DNA of 37,691 nt, from contig NZ_JADEXZ010000061.1 in the NCBI RefSeq assembly GCF_015206815.1, forward strand, positions 1 to 37,691. The letters run 5' to 3'. Made by a program: the position numbers and the translations under genes. The DNA is from Fortiea sp. LEGE XX443. Its GTDB lineage: Bacteria > Cyanobacteriota > Cyanobacteriia > Cyanobacteriales > Nostocaceae. Positions 9,539 through 18,042 of the stretch are shown here, piece after piece (within the stretch, counting starts at the first letter, position 1; each line of letters begins with the position of its first letter). Under the pieces are notes generated by a model. It saw only the letters and a program-made list of their open reading frames with translations. It ran no database searches and was not told the DNA's origin.

Positions 9539-10189
9539 GTGAGCTTATTTCTGGACTCAGCGATCGCAGCGGAAGCTAAAGCTGCTAAAGAATTAGGATG
9601 GGTAAAAGGTATCACCACTAACCCAACTTTATTAGCTAAAAGCGATTTACCAGTAGAAACTATACTCAAACAATTAGCAGAATTAACTACAGGGCCAGTG
9701 TTTTATCAGTTAATGGCATCTGAGTTTGAAGAGATGGTAGCAGAAGGACAGACTGCATTTCAACTGATTGGACAGCAAACTGTCTTAAAAATTCCCGCGT
9801 CTTTGGTTGGCTTTCAGGTAGTGGCTGCACTAGCGCCAGAAATTTCTTGTGCAGTTACAGCCATATATAGTGCAGCACAAGCAGCCGTCTCTCAAGAAGC
9901 CGGAGCAAAATATGCGATCGCTTACGTTAATCGAGCCACTAGACTATTAGGTGATGGTGTGGCTTTAGTGCGCGAGATGGCAAGTGTCTTAGCAGGTAGC
10001 AATACAGAAATTATGGCAGCCAGCATCAAATCTCCTCAAGAAGCCGTCGCATCCCTACAAGCTGGCGCTCATCATCTGACTTTACCTTTAGCGATGTTAC
10101 AGTCCATGACTAATCATGAACTCTCACTGCAAACTATTGATGAATTTGCCGACAATGGACGCGGAATTGTACAGCCAGCCGCTGAATAG
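9539..10189 (+). CDS. fsa: Small transaldolase / fructose-6-phosphate aldolase family
   Basis: This 216-aa class I aldolase has the length of FSA (about 220 aa), shorter than classical TalB. Catalytic positions can be aligned to E. coli FsaA: Asp6, Asn28 (GITTNPT) and the Schiff-base lysine Lys84 (VLKIPAS; Lys85 in FsaA). Gln57 (FYQLMA) and Tyr129 (AYVNR) match FsaA Gln59 and Tyr131, where transaldolases usually carry Glu and Phe. It may therefore cleave or form fructose 6-phosphate from dihydroxyacetone and glyceraldehyde 3-phosphate, or act as a transaldolase in the pentose phosphate pathway. The start is GTG at 9539, as MSLFLDS aligns with the FSA N-terminus. It is cytoplasmic and a single gene, followed by a hairpin and a tandem-repeat array. 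Confidence 0.87.
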   Translation: MSLFLDSAIAAEAKAAKELGWVKGITTNPTLLAKSDLPVETILKQLAELTTGPVFYQLMASEFEEMVAEGQTAFQLIGQQTVLKIPASLVGFQVVAALAPEISCAVTAIYSAAQAAVSQEAGAKYAIAYVNRATRLLGDGVALVREMASVLAGSNTEIMAASIKSPQEAVASLQAGAHHLTLPLAMLQSMTNHELSLQTIDEFADNGRGIVQPAAE

Positions 10190-10210
10190 TCCTCAATCAT
10201 TCGTGAACAA

Positions 10211-10238
10211 ATCCCCGACTTTTAAAAAAGTCGGGGAT
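10211..10238. terminator. Hairpin after the transaldolase gene
   Basis: Arms ATCCCCGACTTT (10211-10222) and AAAGTCGGGGAT (10227-10238) are perfectly complementary with a 4-nt loop. No T-run follows on the plus strand. Palindromes of this CCCCGACTTT type are common dispersed elements in filamentous cyanobacteria. It may act as a terminator or an mRNA 3'-end stabiliser. Confidence 0.5.
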
Positions 10239-10270
10239 CTCAGTCTCTCAAAAATCTACATACGTTAAGT

Positions 10271-10413
10271 AAGCCGATGCACTAACATTGCAAGCCGATG
10301 CACTAACATTGCAGGCGATGCACTAACATTGCAAGCGATGCACTAACATTGCAGGCGATGCACTAACATTGCAGCCTGATGCAATAGCATTGCAGCCGAT
10401 GCACTAACATTGC
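10271..10413 (+). repeat. Array 1 of 20-21-bp repeats (seven units)
   Basis: Seven near-identical units carry the core GATGCACTAACATTGC, joined by 4-5-bp linkers (aagcc, aggc, aagc). Unit 6 differs (GATGCAATAGCATTGC) and forms a 5-bp dyad GCAAT-AGC-ATTGC. The array lies between the convergent ends of the transaldolase gene and the kdp operon. There are no unique spacers, so it is not CRISPR. The core follows the template GATRCA-N5-ATTGC shared with arrays at 17741 and 21147. Confidence 0.9.
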
Positions 10414-10459
10414 AGGAGGTTGCCTTGAGATAGCACAGTAATGGAAACACCACAGAGAA

Positions 10460-10494
10460 AGTCTAGTAATCTATCAAAAAAACGTTGCTAGACT
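10460..10494 (-). terminator. Possible kdp operon terminator
   Basis: Imperfect inverted repeat arms (AGTCTAGTAA at 10460-10469 and TTGCTAGACT at 10485-10494, one G-T pair) lie about 57 bp past the kdpC stop. The T-rich stretch on the minus strand is in the loop rather than after the stem, so this is a weak candidate. Confidence 0.3.
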
Positions 10495-10550
10495 AAAAAT
10501 TCTCGCCATCCTCGCATCCCTCCGTCAGTCACAGTGGAGAAACTACTAAA

Positions 10551-11141
10551 TTACTTATTTGGCTGCAAAGCATCTAATGCCATGTTTAACTTTAAGACAT
10601 TAACTCCAGGTTCGCCAAAAATACCAAGAAATCTACCATCAATATTTTGATTAATCAGCGTTTGAATTTGATTAGACTCAATACGCCGTGCAGTGGCGAT
10701 ACGTTGCACTTGTCCTTGAGCAGCTGCAACACTAATGTGTGGATCTAAACCAGAACCAGAAGTATAAACTAAATCAGATGTAGGCTGAATATTACTTTGT
10801 TTTAGTCGTGTAACTTCCCCTTGAATGCGCTTCAACAGTTGAGGATTACTGGGAGCCAGATTACTAGCGCCTGAAGTACCTGTAGTAACAACGTCTGGGT
10901 TAGTGCTGTAATCAATAGCACTAGGGCGACTCCAAAAATAGCGATCGCTCGTAAAAGGTTGTCCGATTAATGCCGAACCTACAACTGTGCCTAAATTGTT
11001 AGTGATTAAACTACCATTAGCTTGAAAAGGTAATGCTATCTGTCCGCAGACTAGCATAAATAAAGGATAAATGAACGCTGTTAACAGCCACAAAGTCAAA
11101 GTAGAACGAACAGCTTTATTAATTTGACGTAGCTGACTCAT
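10551..11141 (-). CDS. kdpC: Potassium-transporting ATPase subunit C
   Basis: KdpC is the small single-span subunit that assists ATP use by KdpB in the high-affinity K+ pump KdpFABC. The protein is 196 aa, starting MSQLRQINKAVR, with one N-terminal membrane helix (about 17-38) and a periplasmic domain. Conserved KdpC blocks are DRYFWSRPSAIDY, then GSGLDPHIS and ARRIESNQI. An in-frame ATG 15 codons upstream was rejected: the start at 11141 has a GGAG ribosome site and overlaps the stop of the preceding small subunit as TAATG, which is typical of translational coupling. It is the last gene of the operon; no kdpD follows. Confidence 0.95.
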   Translation of the reverse strand: MSQLRQINKAVRSTLTLWLLTAFIYPLFMLVCGQIALPFQANGSLITNNLGTVVGSALIGQPFTSDRYFWSRPSAIDYSTNPDVVTTGTSGASNLAPSNPQLLKRIQGEVTRLKQSNIQPTSDLVYTSGSGLDPHISVAAAQGQVQRIATARRIESNQIQTLINQNIDGRFLGIFGEPGVNVLKLNMALDALQPNK

Positions 11142-11347
11142 TAGAATTTCTCCGGTTGAAAAATGACAACAAATAAATAAACGCACACACCAAAAGTAGC
11201 TAATGCTAACAACCCAATAGCGTAAGAAGTAGTGCGGGGTAATTCTCCTGGTGTAAGTGCTTGAACTGCTGGCGCTAATATGGCGTTAAAACACAGCAGT
11301 AAAAATAAAGAAAGAGGAATTTCGTTGTTTCTAGAGAAGTCTTTCAT
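11141..11347 (-). CDS. kdpG: KdpF-like / KdpG small subunit
   Basis: This 68-aa membrane peptide lies between kdpB and kdpC, where KdpF or the cyanobacterial KdpG is expected. A kdpA-kdpB-kdpG-kdpC order is known from Anabaena L-31. A first hydrophobic segment (about 11-29) ends in AVQALTPG, like a signal peptide or extra helix. A second helix (about 42-64) ends in the KdpF-like tail YLFVVIFQPEKF (compare E. coli KdpF YLVYALINAEAF). Such subunits stabilise the pump complex. The ATG at 11347 is chosen; an upstream TTG at 11404 would add 19 residues. The stop overlaps the kdpC start by one base. Confidence 0.8.
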   Translation of the reverse strand: MKDFSRNNEIPLSLFLLLCFNAILAPAVQALTPGELPRTTSYAIGLLALATFGVCVYLFVVIFQPEKF

Positions 11348-11434
11348 CAATAAAATGCCGAAGTTTATAGAAGCAAATGCAAAAGAAAACAGAGTTCGGA
11401 ACAAATCAATCCCCGCATCCCCATCTTGTATTAC

Positions 11435-13504
11435 TTAAACCAGCCCTACAGATGCAATGAGAACGTCAATTATTTTGATGGCAATAAACGGAGCAATTAC
11501 ACCACCCAACCCATAAATAAAAATATTTCGTTGTAAAAGTTGATCAGCGGTGAGTGGTCGAAATTTAACACCAGTCAGTGCTAAAGGGATGAGTGCAGGA
11601 ATAATTAAAGCGTTATATATCAAAGCTGATAAAACAGCAGATTGAGGACTAGCCAAACCCATAATGTTAAGGCCACCAACACCAATCCCTGAAAAGATAG
11701 CAGGAATAATTGCAAAATACTTGGCGACATCATTAGCAATAGAAAACGTGGTAAGTGCGCCACGAGTAATTAATAACTGTTTGCCAATGGTAACGATATC
11801 AATTAATTTTGTAGGGTCAGAATCTAGGTCTACCATATTAGCAGCTTCCTTTGCTGCTTGAGTACCAGAATTCATCGCTACGCCTACATTTGCTTGAGCT
11901 AAAGCCGGAGCATCATTAGTACCATCTCCCGTCATTGCTACTAATTTACCTTGGGCTTGTTCTTGGCGAATTACTTCAATTTTGTCTTCGGGAGTAGCTT
12001 CAGCGATAAATTCATCAACTCCCGATTCTTCAGCAATCACAGAGGCGGTGATGCGGTTATCTCCCGTTAACATGATGGTTTTAATTCCCATCCGCCGCAT
12101 TTGGGCAAATCTTTCTTGAATACCTGGTTTAATAATGTCTTTGAGGTAAATTACCCCATAAATAACACCATTTTGGCAAAGTGCTAAAGGAGTTCCACCC
12201 AATTTGGAAATACGCTCAAAAACTGCATCAAGTTCAGGTGTTAATTGTCCATTGCGAGAGCGAACAAAACCTTTAATTGCATCTACAGCACCTTTACGAA
12301 TTTCCACCCCATCAGGTAAATTAGTGCCACTCATTCGAGTTTTAGCAGAAAATTCTATACCTTCTGCTGTAGTGCGATCGCAATCTAATCTAGCTCCTAA
12401 TTTCTCTGCTAGTTTGACAATAGATTTACCTTCTGGTGTTTCATCAAAAATACTAGATGCTAAAGCAACTTTTGCTACCTCATCTAAACTATGGCCGTTA
12501 AGAGGAATAAATTCCTCTGCTAATCGGTTTCCCAAGGTAATAGTTCCAGTTTTATCTAAGACTAAAGTGTTGACATCGCCGCAAGCTTCCACCGCACGCC
12601 CAGAAGTAGCAATCACATTAAACTGAGCAACTCTATCCATCCCAGCAATCCCAATCGCACTTAATAACCCGCCAATAGTAGTCGGAATCAACGCCACCAG
12701 TAAGGCAATCAATACAGCAATACTCACAGGTGACTTGACGTAAACCGATACCGTTGGCAATGTGGCAATTACTACTAAAAATACCTGTGTCAACACTGCC
12801 AGCAATACTGTTAAAGCAATTTCATTAGGGGTTTTGCTGCGGGCTGCACCTTCTACTAAAGCAATCATCCGGTCAATAAAGCCTTTACCAGGGTCAGATG
12901 TTACACGAATGATTAATTCATCAGAAATAATGCGAGTTCCTCCAGTGACGGAACTTGCAATATCTGTTCCCGGTTCCTTCAATACCGGGGCAGATTCTCC
13001 AGTAATAGCAGACTCATCCACAGAAGCCACGCCCCCAATTACTTCTCCATCAGCGGGGATAATATCACCAGCAATTACTTTAATTTGGTCGCCACGACGT
13101 AAAGCTGTGGAACTCACCTCTTGAATAGAAGCATCAGGAAGTAATTTTCTGGCTTTGGTATCAGATTTAGTAGCGCGTAACGCATCAGCTTGAGCTTTAC
13201 CTCTTCCTTCGGCGACAGCTTCGGCAAAGTTAGCAAAGACAATGGTAAAAAACAAAATTAGAGTAATTAAACCATTAAATATGCGGGGATTTTCTCCAGA
13301 AGTAGCGCCAAATAAATTAGGTTCAATTGTCACCATTGCTGTGATGATTGTACCTAACCAAACTACAAACATCACCGGATTTTTAAGCATATTATGCGGG
13401 TGCAACTTAACAAATGCTTGTTTAAATGCCCGTGTATATATTCCAGTGTGTTTGGCTTTGGGTGTATGTTTACGTTCTTGTCGAGTTTTGGTAGATAGTT
13501 TCAT
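11435..13504 (-). CDS. kdpB: Potassium-transporting P-type ATPase subunit B
   Basis: KdpB is the catalytic P-type ATPase subunit that powers K+ uptake by KdpFABC in the plasma membrane. The 689-aa length fits the family (about 680-700). The actuator motif [12 protein letters not shown], the phosphorylation site LDKTGTIT (Asp317; Asp307 in E. coli), the hinge motif [12 protein letters not shown] and the C-terminal membrane segments are all present. The gene follows kdpA after a 162-bp gap that holds a heptamer repeat and one copy of a dispersed repeat, an unusually long gap inside a kdp operon. Downstream, kdpG starts 87 bp later. Confidence 0.97.
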   Translation of the reverse strand: MKLSTKTRQERKHTPKAKHTGIYTRAFKQAFVKLHPHNMLKNPVMFVVWLGTIITAMVTIEPNLFGATSGENPRIFNGLITLILFFTIVFANFAEAVAEGRGKAQADALRATKSDTKARKLLPDASIQEVSSTALRRGDQIKVIAGDIIPADGEVIGGVASVDESAITGESAPVLKEPGTDIASSVTGGTRIISDELIIRVTSDPGKGFIDRMIALVEGAARSKTPNEIALTVLLAVLTQVFLVVIATLPTVSVYVKSPVSIAVLIALLVALIPTTIGGLLSAIGIAGMDRVAQFNVIATSGRAVEACGDVNTLVLDKTGTITLGNRLAEEFIPLNGHSLDEVAKVALASSIFDETPEGKSIVKLAEKLGARLDCDRTTAEGIEFSAKTRMSGTNLPDGVEIRKGAVDAIKGFVRSRNGQLTPELDAVFERISKLGGTPLALCQNGVIYGVIYLKDIIKPGIQERFAQMRRMGIKTIMLTGDNRITASVIAEESGVDEFIAEATPEDKIEVIRQEQAQGKLVAMTGDGTNDAPALAQANVGVAMNSGTQAAKEAANMVDLDSDPTKLIDIVTIGKQLLITRGALTTFSIANDVAKYFAIIPAIFSGIGVGGLNIMGLASPQSAVLSALIYNALIIPALIPLALTGVKFRPLTADQLLQRNIFIYGLGGVIAPFIAIKIIDVLIASVGLV

Positions 13505-13513
13505 AAGTAATAC

Positions 13514-13546
13514 TAATTCGTAATTCGTAATTCGTAATTCGTAATT
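13514..13546. repeat. Heptamer short tandem repeat (TAATTCG)
   Basis: Four full copies and one partial copy of TAATTCG lie just upstream of the kdpB start codon. This is the STRR type characteristic of heterocystous cyanobacteria. It overlaps one end of the dispersed repeat at 13531-13613. Confidence 0.9.
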
Positions 13547-13613
13547 AAGAAACTCTGATTTGGTCTGGGTTGTGGGGTTTGAATGTGTTGCCTAATTTTA
13601 GAGAATTGGTATA
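13531..13613 (-). repeat. Dispersed intergenic repeat, copy A
   Basis: About 83 bp in the kdpA-kdpB gap match, in inverted orientation, the sequence at 25063-25145 with about five mismatches counted by eye. Both copies end in AATTACG heptamers. No protein is encoded. Confidence 0.88.
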
Positions 13614-13666
13614 AAAGCTGATAGAAAGTCGTAAAGAAGAGTGCAAAAAGATTAAAAGTTTATTAT

Positions 13667-15349
13667 TCATCCACCGCGAGAAATTAAAAATGCTTCTGCC
13701 AAAGGGCCTAAGACAAGTACAGGGAAAAAGGTAAGTACACCAAGAATTAAAATCACGCCGCTTGTAACTCCGGTAAAAAGTTTAGTATCAGTTCTGAGAG
13801 TACCGGAAGTCATGGGAACAGGTTGCTTACGTGACATACTATCTGCCAGCAACAACAAAGCAATAATGGGGATGTAACGTCCGGCTAAAATACTGACACT
13901 GGTGCTGAGGTTCCACCATAAGGTGTTATCTCCTAAACCTTCAAAACCAGAACCGTTATTAGCTGCGGCTGAAGTATATTCGTAAACTACTTGGGAAACT
14001 CCATGAAAACCTGGGTTACTGATGCCTGATAGAGTATCGGGAAAACCAAAGACAATTGCCCAAGGAATGAGGATGGCAAAAGGATGAACTAGTAAGACAA
14101 CACTGGCAAGGACGATTTCTTTTTTTTCGATTTTCCGTCCTAAAAACTCTGGGGTGCGTCCCACCATTAAGCCAGTCAGAAAGACTGCCAAAATTAAATA
14201 AATGAATAGATAAGCAGTACCAGTTCCTTGCCCACCCCAGATAATTTGCAAGAACATATTAAAAAGAGTGGCAAACCCGCCAGATGGCATTAAAGAATCG
14301 TGCATTCCGTTAACTGCACCACACATGGTTGCAGTAGTCATAACTGCCCAGAGTGCTGTTTGCGCCCAACCAAATCGCACTTCTTTACCTTCTAAGTTGG
14401 GTTGCTGTCCTCCTAGCAAAGCATTAACTTGGGGATTTCCTTGAAATTCACCTACTACGGCAATACCTACTAAGCAAACAAAGATGATAAACACCATCCA
14501 AAACACTAACCAAGCTTGTTTACGGTTGTTAGCAAATATGCCATAGGTGTAAATCAGTGCTGAAGGAATGGAAATCATTGCCCAAGTTTCTAACAAGTTA
14601 GAAAAACCATTGGGATTTTCAAAGGGGTGGGCTGAGTTAATTCCAAAGAAACCGCCACCATTTTCGCCAATTTGTTTAATAATCTCGAAGTGGGCGACTG
14701 GGCCACGGGCAATTATTTGAGTTACACCTTCTAAGGTGGTTGCTTTTGCTGGGCTGGCTAAAGTTTCTGGTACACCTGCGACAATTAATAATATTCCCCC
14801 GATGATGGACATGGGTAATAAAATTCGGGTGATTGATTTGATTAGGTCGCTATAAAAGTTGCCTAAAGGTCTACCAGTTAAACCGCGAATAAAAGTAATT
14901 CCTACTGCCAAGCCTGTTGCGGCTGAGGTAAACATTAAAAAACCCAGTGCAAAGGTTTGACTGGCGTAACTTAAAGTTGTTTCACCAGAGTAGTGCTGTT
15001 GGTCTGTGTTGGTGAGAAAAGAAAGGGTAGTGTGCAATGCTAAATCCCAACTTGGCGCACCTAGCCCTGTAGGATTGAGCGGCAACCATCCTTGCAGCAT
15101 GAGGATGATAAATACTAAAATCCCCATGACTAAATTGCTGTATAAAACTGCTGTGACATATTGCCAGCCAGTCATGTGATCTTTTCGCACTGCACTCAAG
15201 GTATAAATAACTTGTTCTAAAGGATTAATGACAGCATCAAGTGGTGTTTCTTCCTCCATGAAAACTTGAGCTATGTATCTGCCTAATAAGGGAGTAGTTG
15301 CAATAATAAGGAGTAATATTAAAGCAATTTGCATCGATCCTTGTAACAT
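13667..15349 (-). CDS. kdpA: Potassium-transporting ATPase subunit A
   Basis: KdpA is the K+-channel-like translocating subunit of KdpFABC, with about ten membrane helices in four repeated pore-loop units. The 560-aa length is typical. Selectivity and pore blocks include [19 protein letters not shown], then [19 protein letters not shown] and [12 protein letters not shown]. The start at 15349 (MLQGSMQ) fits the cyanobacterial family and has AGGAG 12 bases upstream; an internal ATG five codons later has AAGGA and cannot be excluded. A 95-aa RCK_C-like gene ends 15 bp upstream and is probably co-transcribed. Confidence 0.96.
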   Translation of the reverse strand: MLQGSMQIALILLLIIATTPLLGRYIAQVFMEEETPLDAVINPLEQVIYTLSAVRKDHMTGWQYVTAVLYSNLVMGILVFIILMLQGWLPLNPTGLGAPSWDLALHTTLSFLTNTDQQHYSGETTLSYASQTFALGFLMFTSAATGLAVGITFIRGLTGRPLGNFYSDLIKSITRILLPMSIIGGILLIVAGVPETLASPAKATTLEGVTQIIARGPVAHFEIIKQIGENGGGFFGINSAHPFENPNGFSNLLETWAMISIPSALIYTYGIFANNRKQAWLVFWMVFIIFVCLVGIAVVGEFQGNPQVNALLGGQQPNLEGKEVRFGWAQTALWAVMTTATMCGAVNGMHDSLMPSGGFATLFNMFLQIIWGGQGTGTAYLFIYLILAVFLTGLMVGRTPEFLGRKIEKKEIVLASVVLLVHPFAILIPWAIVFGFPDTLSGISNPGFHGVSQVVYEYTSAAANNGSGFEGLGDNTLWWNLSTSVSILAGRYIPIIALLLLADSMSRKQPVPMTSGTLRTDTKLFTGVTSGVILILGVLTFFPVLVLGPLAEAFLISRGG

Positions 15350-15364
15350 AAGTTAGTAAAGCTC

Positions 15365-15652
15365 CTAATAAGTTATTTTTGTGTTTTTTATTAAACACTC
15401 TGGGTGTGAGTAGTGAATTGGATGCTTTTTGTTAAGCACAAGTTTGAGTGCAGGAATCAAAGCTGGATTTAAGGCTGTAGCCAATACATAGTCTTCACAA
15501 AAAATCAGGGTTTCTGTATTGGCTGAAATAACTTGATTATTTCTAATAATGCCGATAATAAAGCATTTATCTGGTAGTTGTAAGCGGCTGATTACTATGC
15601 CGCAATGGCAGCTATTTATGCTGATTTTGACGCTGGTTAAAGCTATATCCAT
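15365..15652 (-). CDS. Small RCK_C (TrkA_C)-like protein heading the kdp operon
   Basis: This 95-aa protein has no membrane helix. Its central part (LQLPDKCFIIGIIRNNQVIS, then ETLIFCEDYVLATA) follows the pattern of RCK_C/TrkA_C domains: a hydrophobic strand, IIRNNQ at the usual R-x-G position, and a late D/EDxVLA strand. There is no NAD-binding RCK_N half. RCK_C domains in K+ transport proteins such as KtrA and CpaA bind small ligands including c-di-AMP. The gene ends 15 bp before kdpA on the same strand, so it probably belongs to the operon. No clear ribosome site precedes the ATG. The domain call is by pattern only. Confidence 0.6.
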   Translation of the reverse strand: MDIALTSVKISINSCHCGIVISRLQLPDKCFIIGIIRNNQVISANTETLIFCEDYVLATALNPALIPALKLVLNKKHPIHYSHPECLIKNTKITY

Positions 15653-15677
15653 AGCATTGCTTGTTAGTGAAAACAGT

Positions 15678-15700
15678 AATTCAAATTGATTGTTTGAATT
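15678..15700. promoter_or_regulatory. Dyad upstream of the kdp operon
   Basis: A perfect 8-bp inverted repeat, AATTCAAA-7 nt-TTTGAATT, ends 26 bp before the start codon of the RCK_C-like gene. Its position in the divergent kdp/kinase interval suggests an operator. The binding protein is unknown. Confidence 0.4.
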
Positions 15701-15807
15701 TGGCTAACTCTAATAATTAATTAATTCCTTAATCAATACAAGTATTAGTTAGATATAAAGTAGAATTTATTTTTTTATATGTAGTGTTTAGGGGAATATA
15801 TCTCAAG

Positions 15808-15826
15808 CGTTTAGCCAAACTAAACG
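15808..15826. promoter_or_regulatory. Dyad upstream of the sensor kinase
   Basis: A perfect 7-bp inverted repeat, CGTTTAG-CCAAA-CTAAACG, lies about 89 bp before the kinase ATG in the same divergent interval. It is an operator candidate for the kinase/regulator pair or for both directions. Confidence 0.4.
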
Positions 15827-15914
15827 GTGACTTGAATTTAATTATTATGATAAGATGGATAAAATATAAGTTTTGAAATTTTCAGCAAACTGCATAATAA
15901 TCTTTGTTTGATAA

Positions 15915-17033
15915 ATGGCATCTTTGAAAGCTAAATTACCTAAAAAAGAATCACCTTTGGGTAAGTCTTTACTAATTAGTTGGCTATTTATAATAGTTTT
16001 TTTGCTAGAGTTTTCTACACCAAATGAATATGTATTTGGGTATTTGTATACTGGCCCGATTTTATTAGCCAACTCTTGGTTGGGAAGAGTTGCCACTTTT
16101 TGGATAACTTTAGTTGCTGTATGCTTAACTATGTTAAATCTGGTGGCTCCGGGAGACGATATTATTAAAGTCTCTACTGTGGCGAGTCGAACGATCGCCG
16201 CAATGGCATTAATCGTTACAGGTTTGTTAAGCGATCGCCTGCGTCGTTCTCAAGAAGCGATCGCTATTACCCGCACTAAACTGGAATCCCAAGAAGAATT
16301 AGCCAGAGTCCGAGAAGATTTTGCTTCTACACTCACTCACGATTTAAAAACGCCGCTACTGGGAGCAATAGAAACCCTCAAAGCTTTTAAACAAGAAAAA
16401 TTTGGTGTAGTCTCTCCAACCCAGCAGCAAGTTTTAGCAACGATGGCTCGCAGTCATCAAACTTCACTGCAACTGTTGGAAACGTTGTTGGATGTTTATC
16501 GCAACGATATCGAAGGTTTAAAGCTAGATTTAGCATCTGTGGATTTAACTACTGTGGCAGAAGAAGTGGCTAATACTCTGACAGAATTAGCCGCAAATCG
16601 TCGCGTGTATATTTCGTTGAATTATGGTGAATCTGATTGGCGGCGGGCATTATGGGTGAAAGGTGATGCGCTGCAACTACAACGAGTGTTTAGCAATTTG
16701 TTAGTCAATGCCATCAACCATTCTCGACGAGGCGATCGCGTGGAAGTTGTTTTAGAAACACAAGCAGCTAACCAAGTAGTGAAAATTTTAGATACGGGTG
16801 CAGGTATTCAACCAGAACAGTTTCCTTATTTATTCGAGCAGTTTTACCAAGGACACAGTGAGCGCCAAGCTAAAGGTTCTGGATTAGGGCTTTATTTATC
16901 TCGGCAAATTATTGCTGCTCACGGCGGTATAATCTGGGCAGAGAACAGAGTGCCTACAGGAGCGATGTTTGCTTTTAAGCTCCCTGTTTATCCTTTTCCT
17001 CTAACTGCATCAGATGCCTGCTACTCCGATTAA
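15915..17033 (+). CDS. Membrane-bound sensor histidine kinase
   Basis: This 372-aa kinase begins with a short N-terminal membrane region of three or four helices (about 18-37, 45-60, 60-77 and 88-103). A short coiled linker, a DHp domain with THDLKTPL (His142) and a catalytic domain with NLLVNAINHS, DTGAGI and GSGLGLYLS follow. There is no extracytoplasmic sensor loop, PAS or GAF domain, so the membrane region itself is the likely sensor, as in intramembrane-sensing kinases. Its 3' end overlaps the NarL-type regulator by 20 bp, so the two are translationally coupled and very likely partners. It is divergent from the kdp operon, which has no KdpD of its own. Confidence 0.9.
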   Translation: MASLKAKLPKKESPLGKSLLISWLFIIVFLLEFSTPNEYVFGYLYTGPILLANSWLGRVATFWITLVAVCLTMLNLVAPGDDIIKVSTVASRTIAAMALIVTGLLSDRLRRSQEAIAITRTKLESQEELARVREDFASTLTHDLKTPLLGAIETLKAFKQEKFGVVSPTQQQVLATMARSHQTSLQLLETLLDVYRNDIEGLKLDLASVDLTTVAEEVANTLTELAANRRVYISLNYGESDWRRALWVKGDALQLQRVFSNLLVNAINHSRRGDRVEVVLETQAANQVVKILDTGAGIQPEQFPYLFEQFYQGHSERQAKGSGLGLYLSRQIIAAHGGIIWAENRVPTGAMFAFKLPVYPFPLTASDACYSD

Positions 17034-17700
17034 AATTCTCTTGGTTGAGGATGATGAACTTTTTCGCTTGGGCTTGCGCGTGCGGTTGCAACAAGAAGCT
17101 GGGCTAGAAATTATGGCTGAGGCTGAAGACGGCGAAACCGCAATGGAGTTAGTAGGACAGCATCCTCTTGATGTGGTGCTGTTAGATGTAGGATTACCGG
17201 GTATTGGTGGTATTGAAGCTTGTAAACACATTAAACAGCAATATCCCCAGTTGCCAATCTTAGCGCTAACTTCTCATTCCCAAAAATCTTTGATTGCACG
17301 GTTAATTGACGCAGGCGCTCAAGGCTATTGTCTCAAAGGAATTGCGGCGGAAAAATTAGTTTTGGCGCTGCGTTCTGTGGCGGCTGGGGCTTCTTGGTGG
17401 GATGAAACAGCAACTAAAGAAATTCGTTCTTCTTTTGCGTCAAATCTATCTGATATTGACTCAAACAATACCCCAAAAGTCTTTAACCCTTTGACGCAAC
17501 GAGAACAAGAAATACTCTCACTATTAGCAGCAGGGAAAACTAATCAAGAAATTGCTGTGATACTTTATATTACCCCTGGAACAGTGAGAGTTCACGTCCA
17601 CGCTATTTTACAAAAGCTAGAAGTGAGCGATCGCAATCAGGCTGTTGTGGTTGCTGTACAAAAACGGTTAATTAAAGCTGATTTAAGACTAGGAGACTAA
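17014..17700 (+). CDS. NarL/FixJ-type response regulator
   Basis: This 228-aa two-domain transcription regulator has a receiver domain (about 6-122) with the acidic pocket VEDDE, phospho-acceptor Asp58 (VVLLDVGLP), a Thr/Ser switch (LALTSHS) and the lysine in CLKGIA. The C-terminal LuxR-type HTH (about 155-215) shows LTQREQEILSLLAAGKTNQEIA and the recognition-helix region TVRVHVHAIL. The start at 17014 overlaps the kinase gene by 20 bp, and MPATPIKILLVEDD gives a complete first strand. It is the probable output partner of the preceding kinase. Its targets are not visible; the kdp operon is a candidate by position only. Confidence 0.93.
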   Translation: MPATPIKILLVEDDELFRLGLRVRLQQEAGLEIMAEAEDGETAMELVGQHPLDVVLLDVGLPGIGGIEACKHIKQQYPQLPILALTSHSQKSLIARLIDAGAQGYCLKGIAAEKLVLALRSVAAGASWWDETATKEIRSSFASNLSDIDSNNTPKVFNPLTQREQEILSLLAAGKTNQEIAVILYITPGTVRVHVHAILQKLEVSDRNQAVVVAVQKRLIKADLRLGD

Positions 17701-18042
17701 TTTGGCAATCCCGCAGTTATACAACGCTCATTTTTGTAGGGTGATGCAATCGAATTGCGGAGTGATGCAATCGAATTGCGGAGTGATGCAATCGAATTGC
17801 ACAAAAATTTGTTTATAACAGTTCCCAATTGTATGAGATACACCGTAGTATTTAATCTTTAGCCCTCTTTGTTTTTGATTAAGCAGAATTTATTGTTAAA
17901 ATTTTAGCGTCATTTGGTAGATTTCATTGAAAATATATAAGATGTACTCCAACCTGTAAAAAACTGCGATCGCTCAGTTTTCACAATCTACAATTTAAAA
18001 TTTTGGGTCAAAATCATGTACAAAACACCAACCTAAACCATA
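17701..18042. other. Intergenic region with array 2
   Basis: This is 342 bp between the response regulator and the hybrid kinase. Apart from the 21-bp repeat array it is AT-rich with one HIP1-related site near 17967. No open frame, RNA gene or clear terminator was recognised. Confidence 0.5.
17741..17800 (+). repeat. Array 2 of 21-bp repeats (three units)
   Basis: Two full 21-bp units plus 18 bp of a third are identical in sequence, with core GATGCAATCGAATTGC. Each unit contains the dyad GCAAT-CGA-ATTGC. The period is exactly 21 bp (17741, 17762, 17783). It follows the GATRCA-N5-ATTGC template of arrays 1 and 3 with a different N5. Confidence 0.9.

Noticed and set aside
10271-10413. Possible CRISPR array
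   Set aside because: Units of 20-21 bp follow each other with only 4-5-bp linkers and no unique spacers; no cas gene is in the window. The same holds for the arrays at 17741 and 21147.
12204-12626. 140-codon open frame on the plus strand inside kdpB
   Set aside because: It is a shadow of kdpB coding; there is no ribosome site and kdpB is clearly genuine. The same applies to antisense frames in apcE and the large kinase.
15845-16096. 83-codon minus-strand open frame
   Set aside because: It overlaps the start of the sensor kinase gene and covers the divergent promoter region, with no supporting features.
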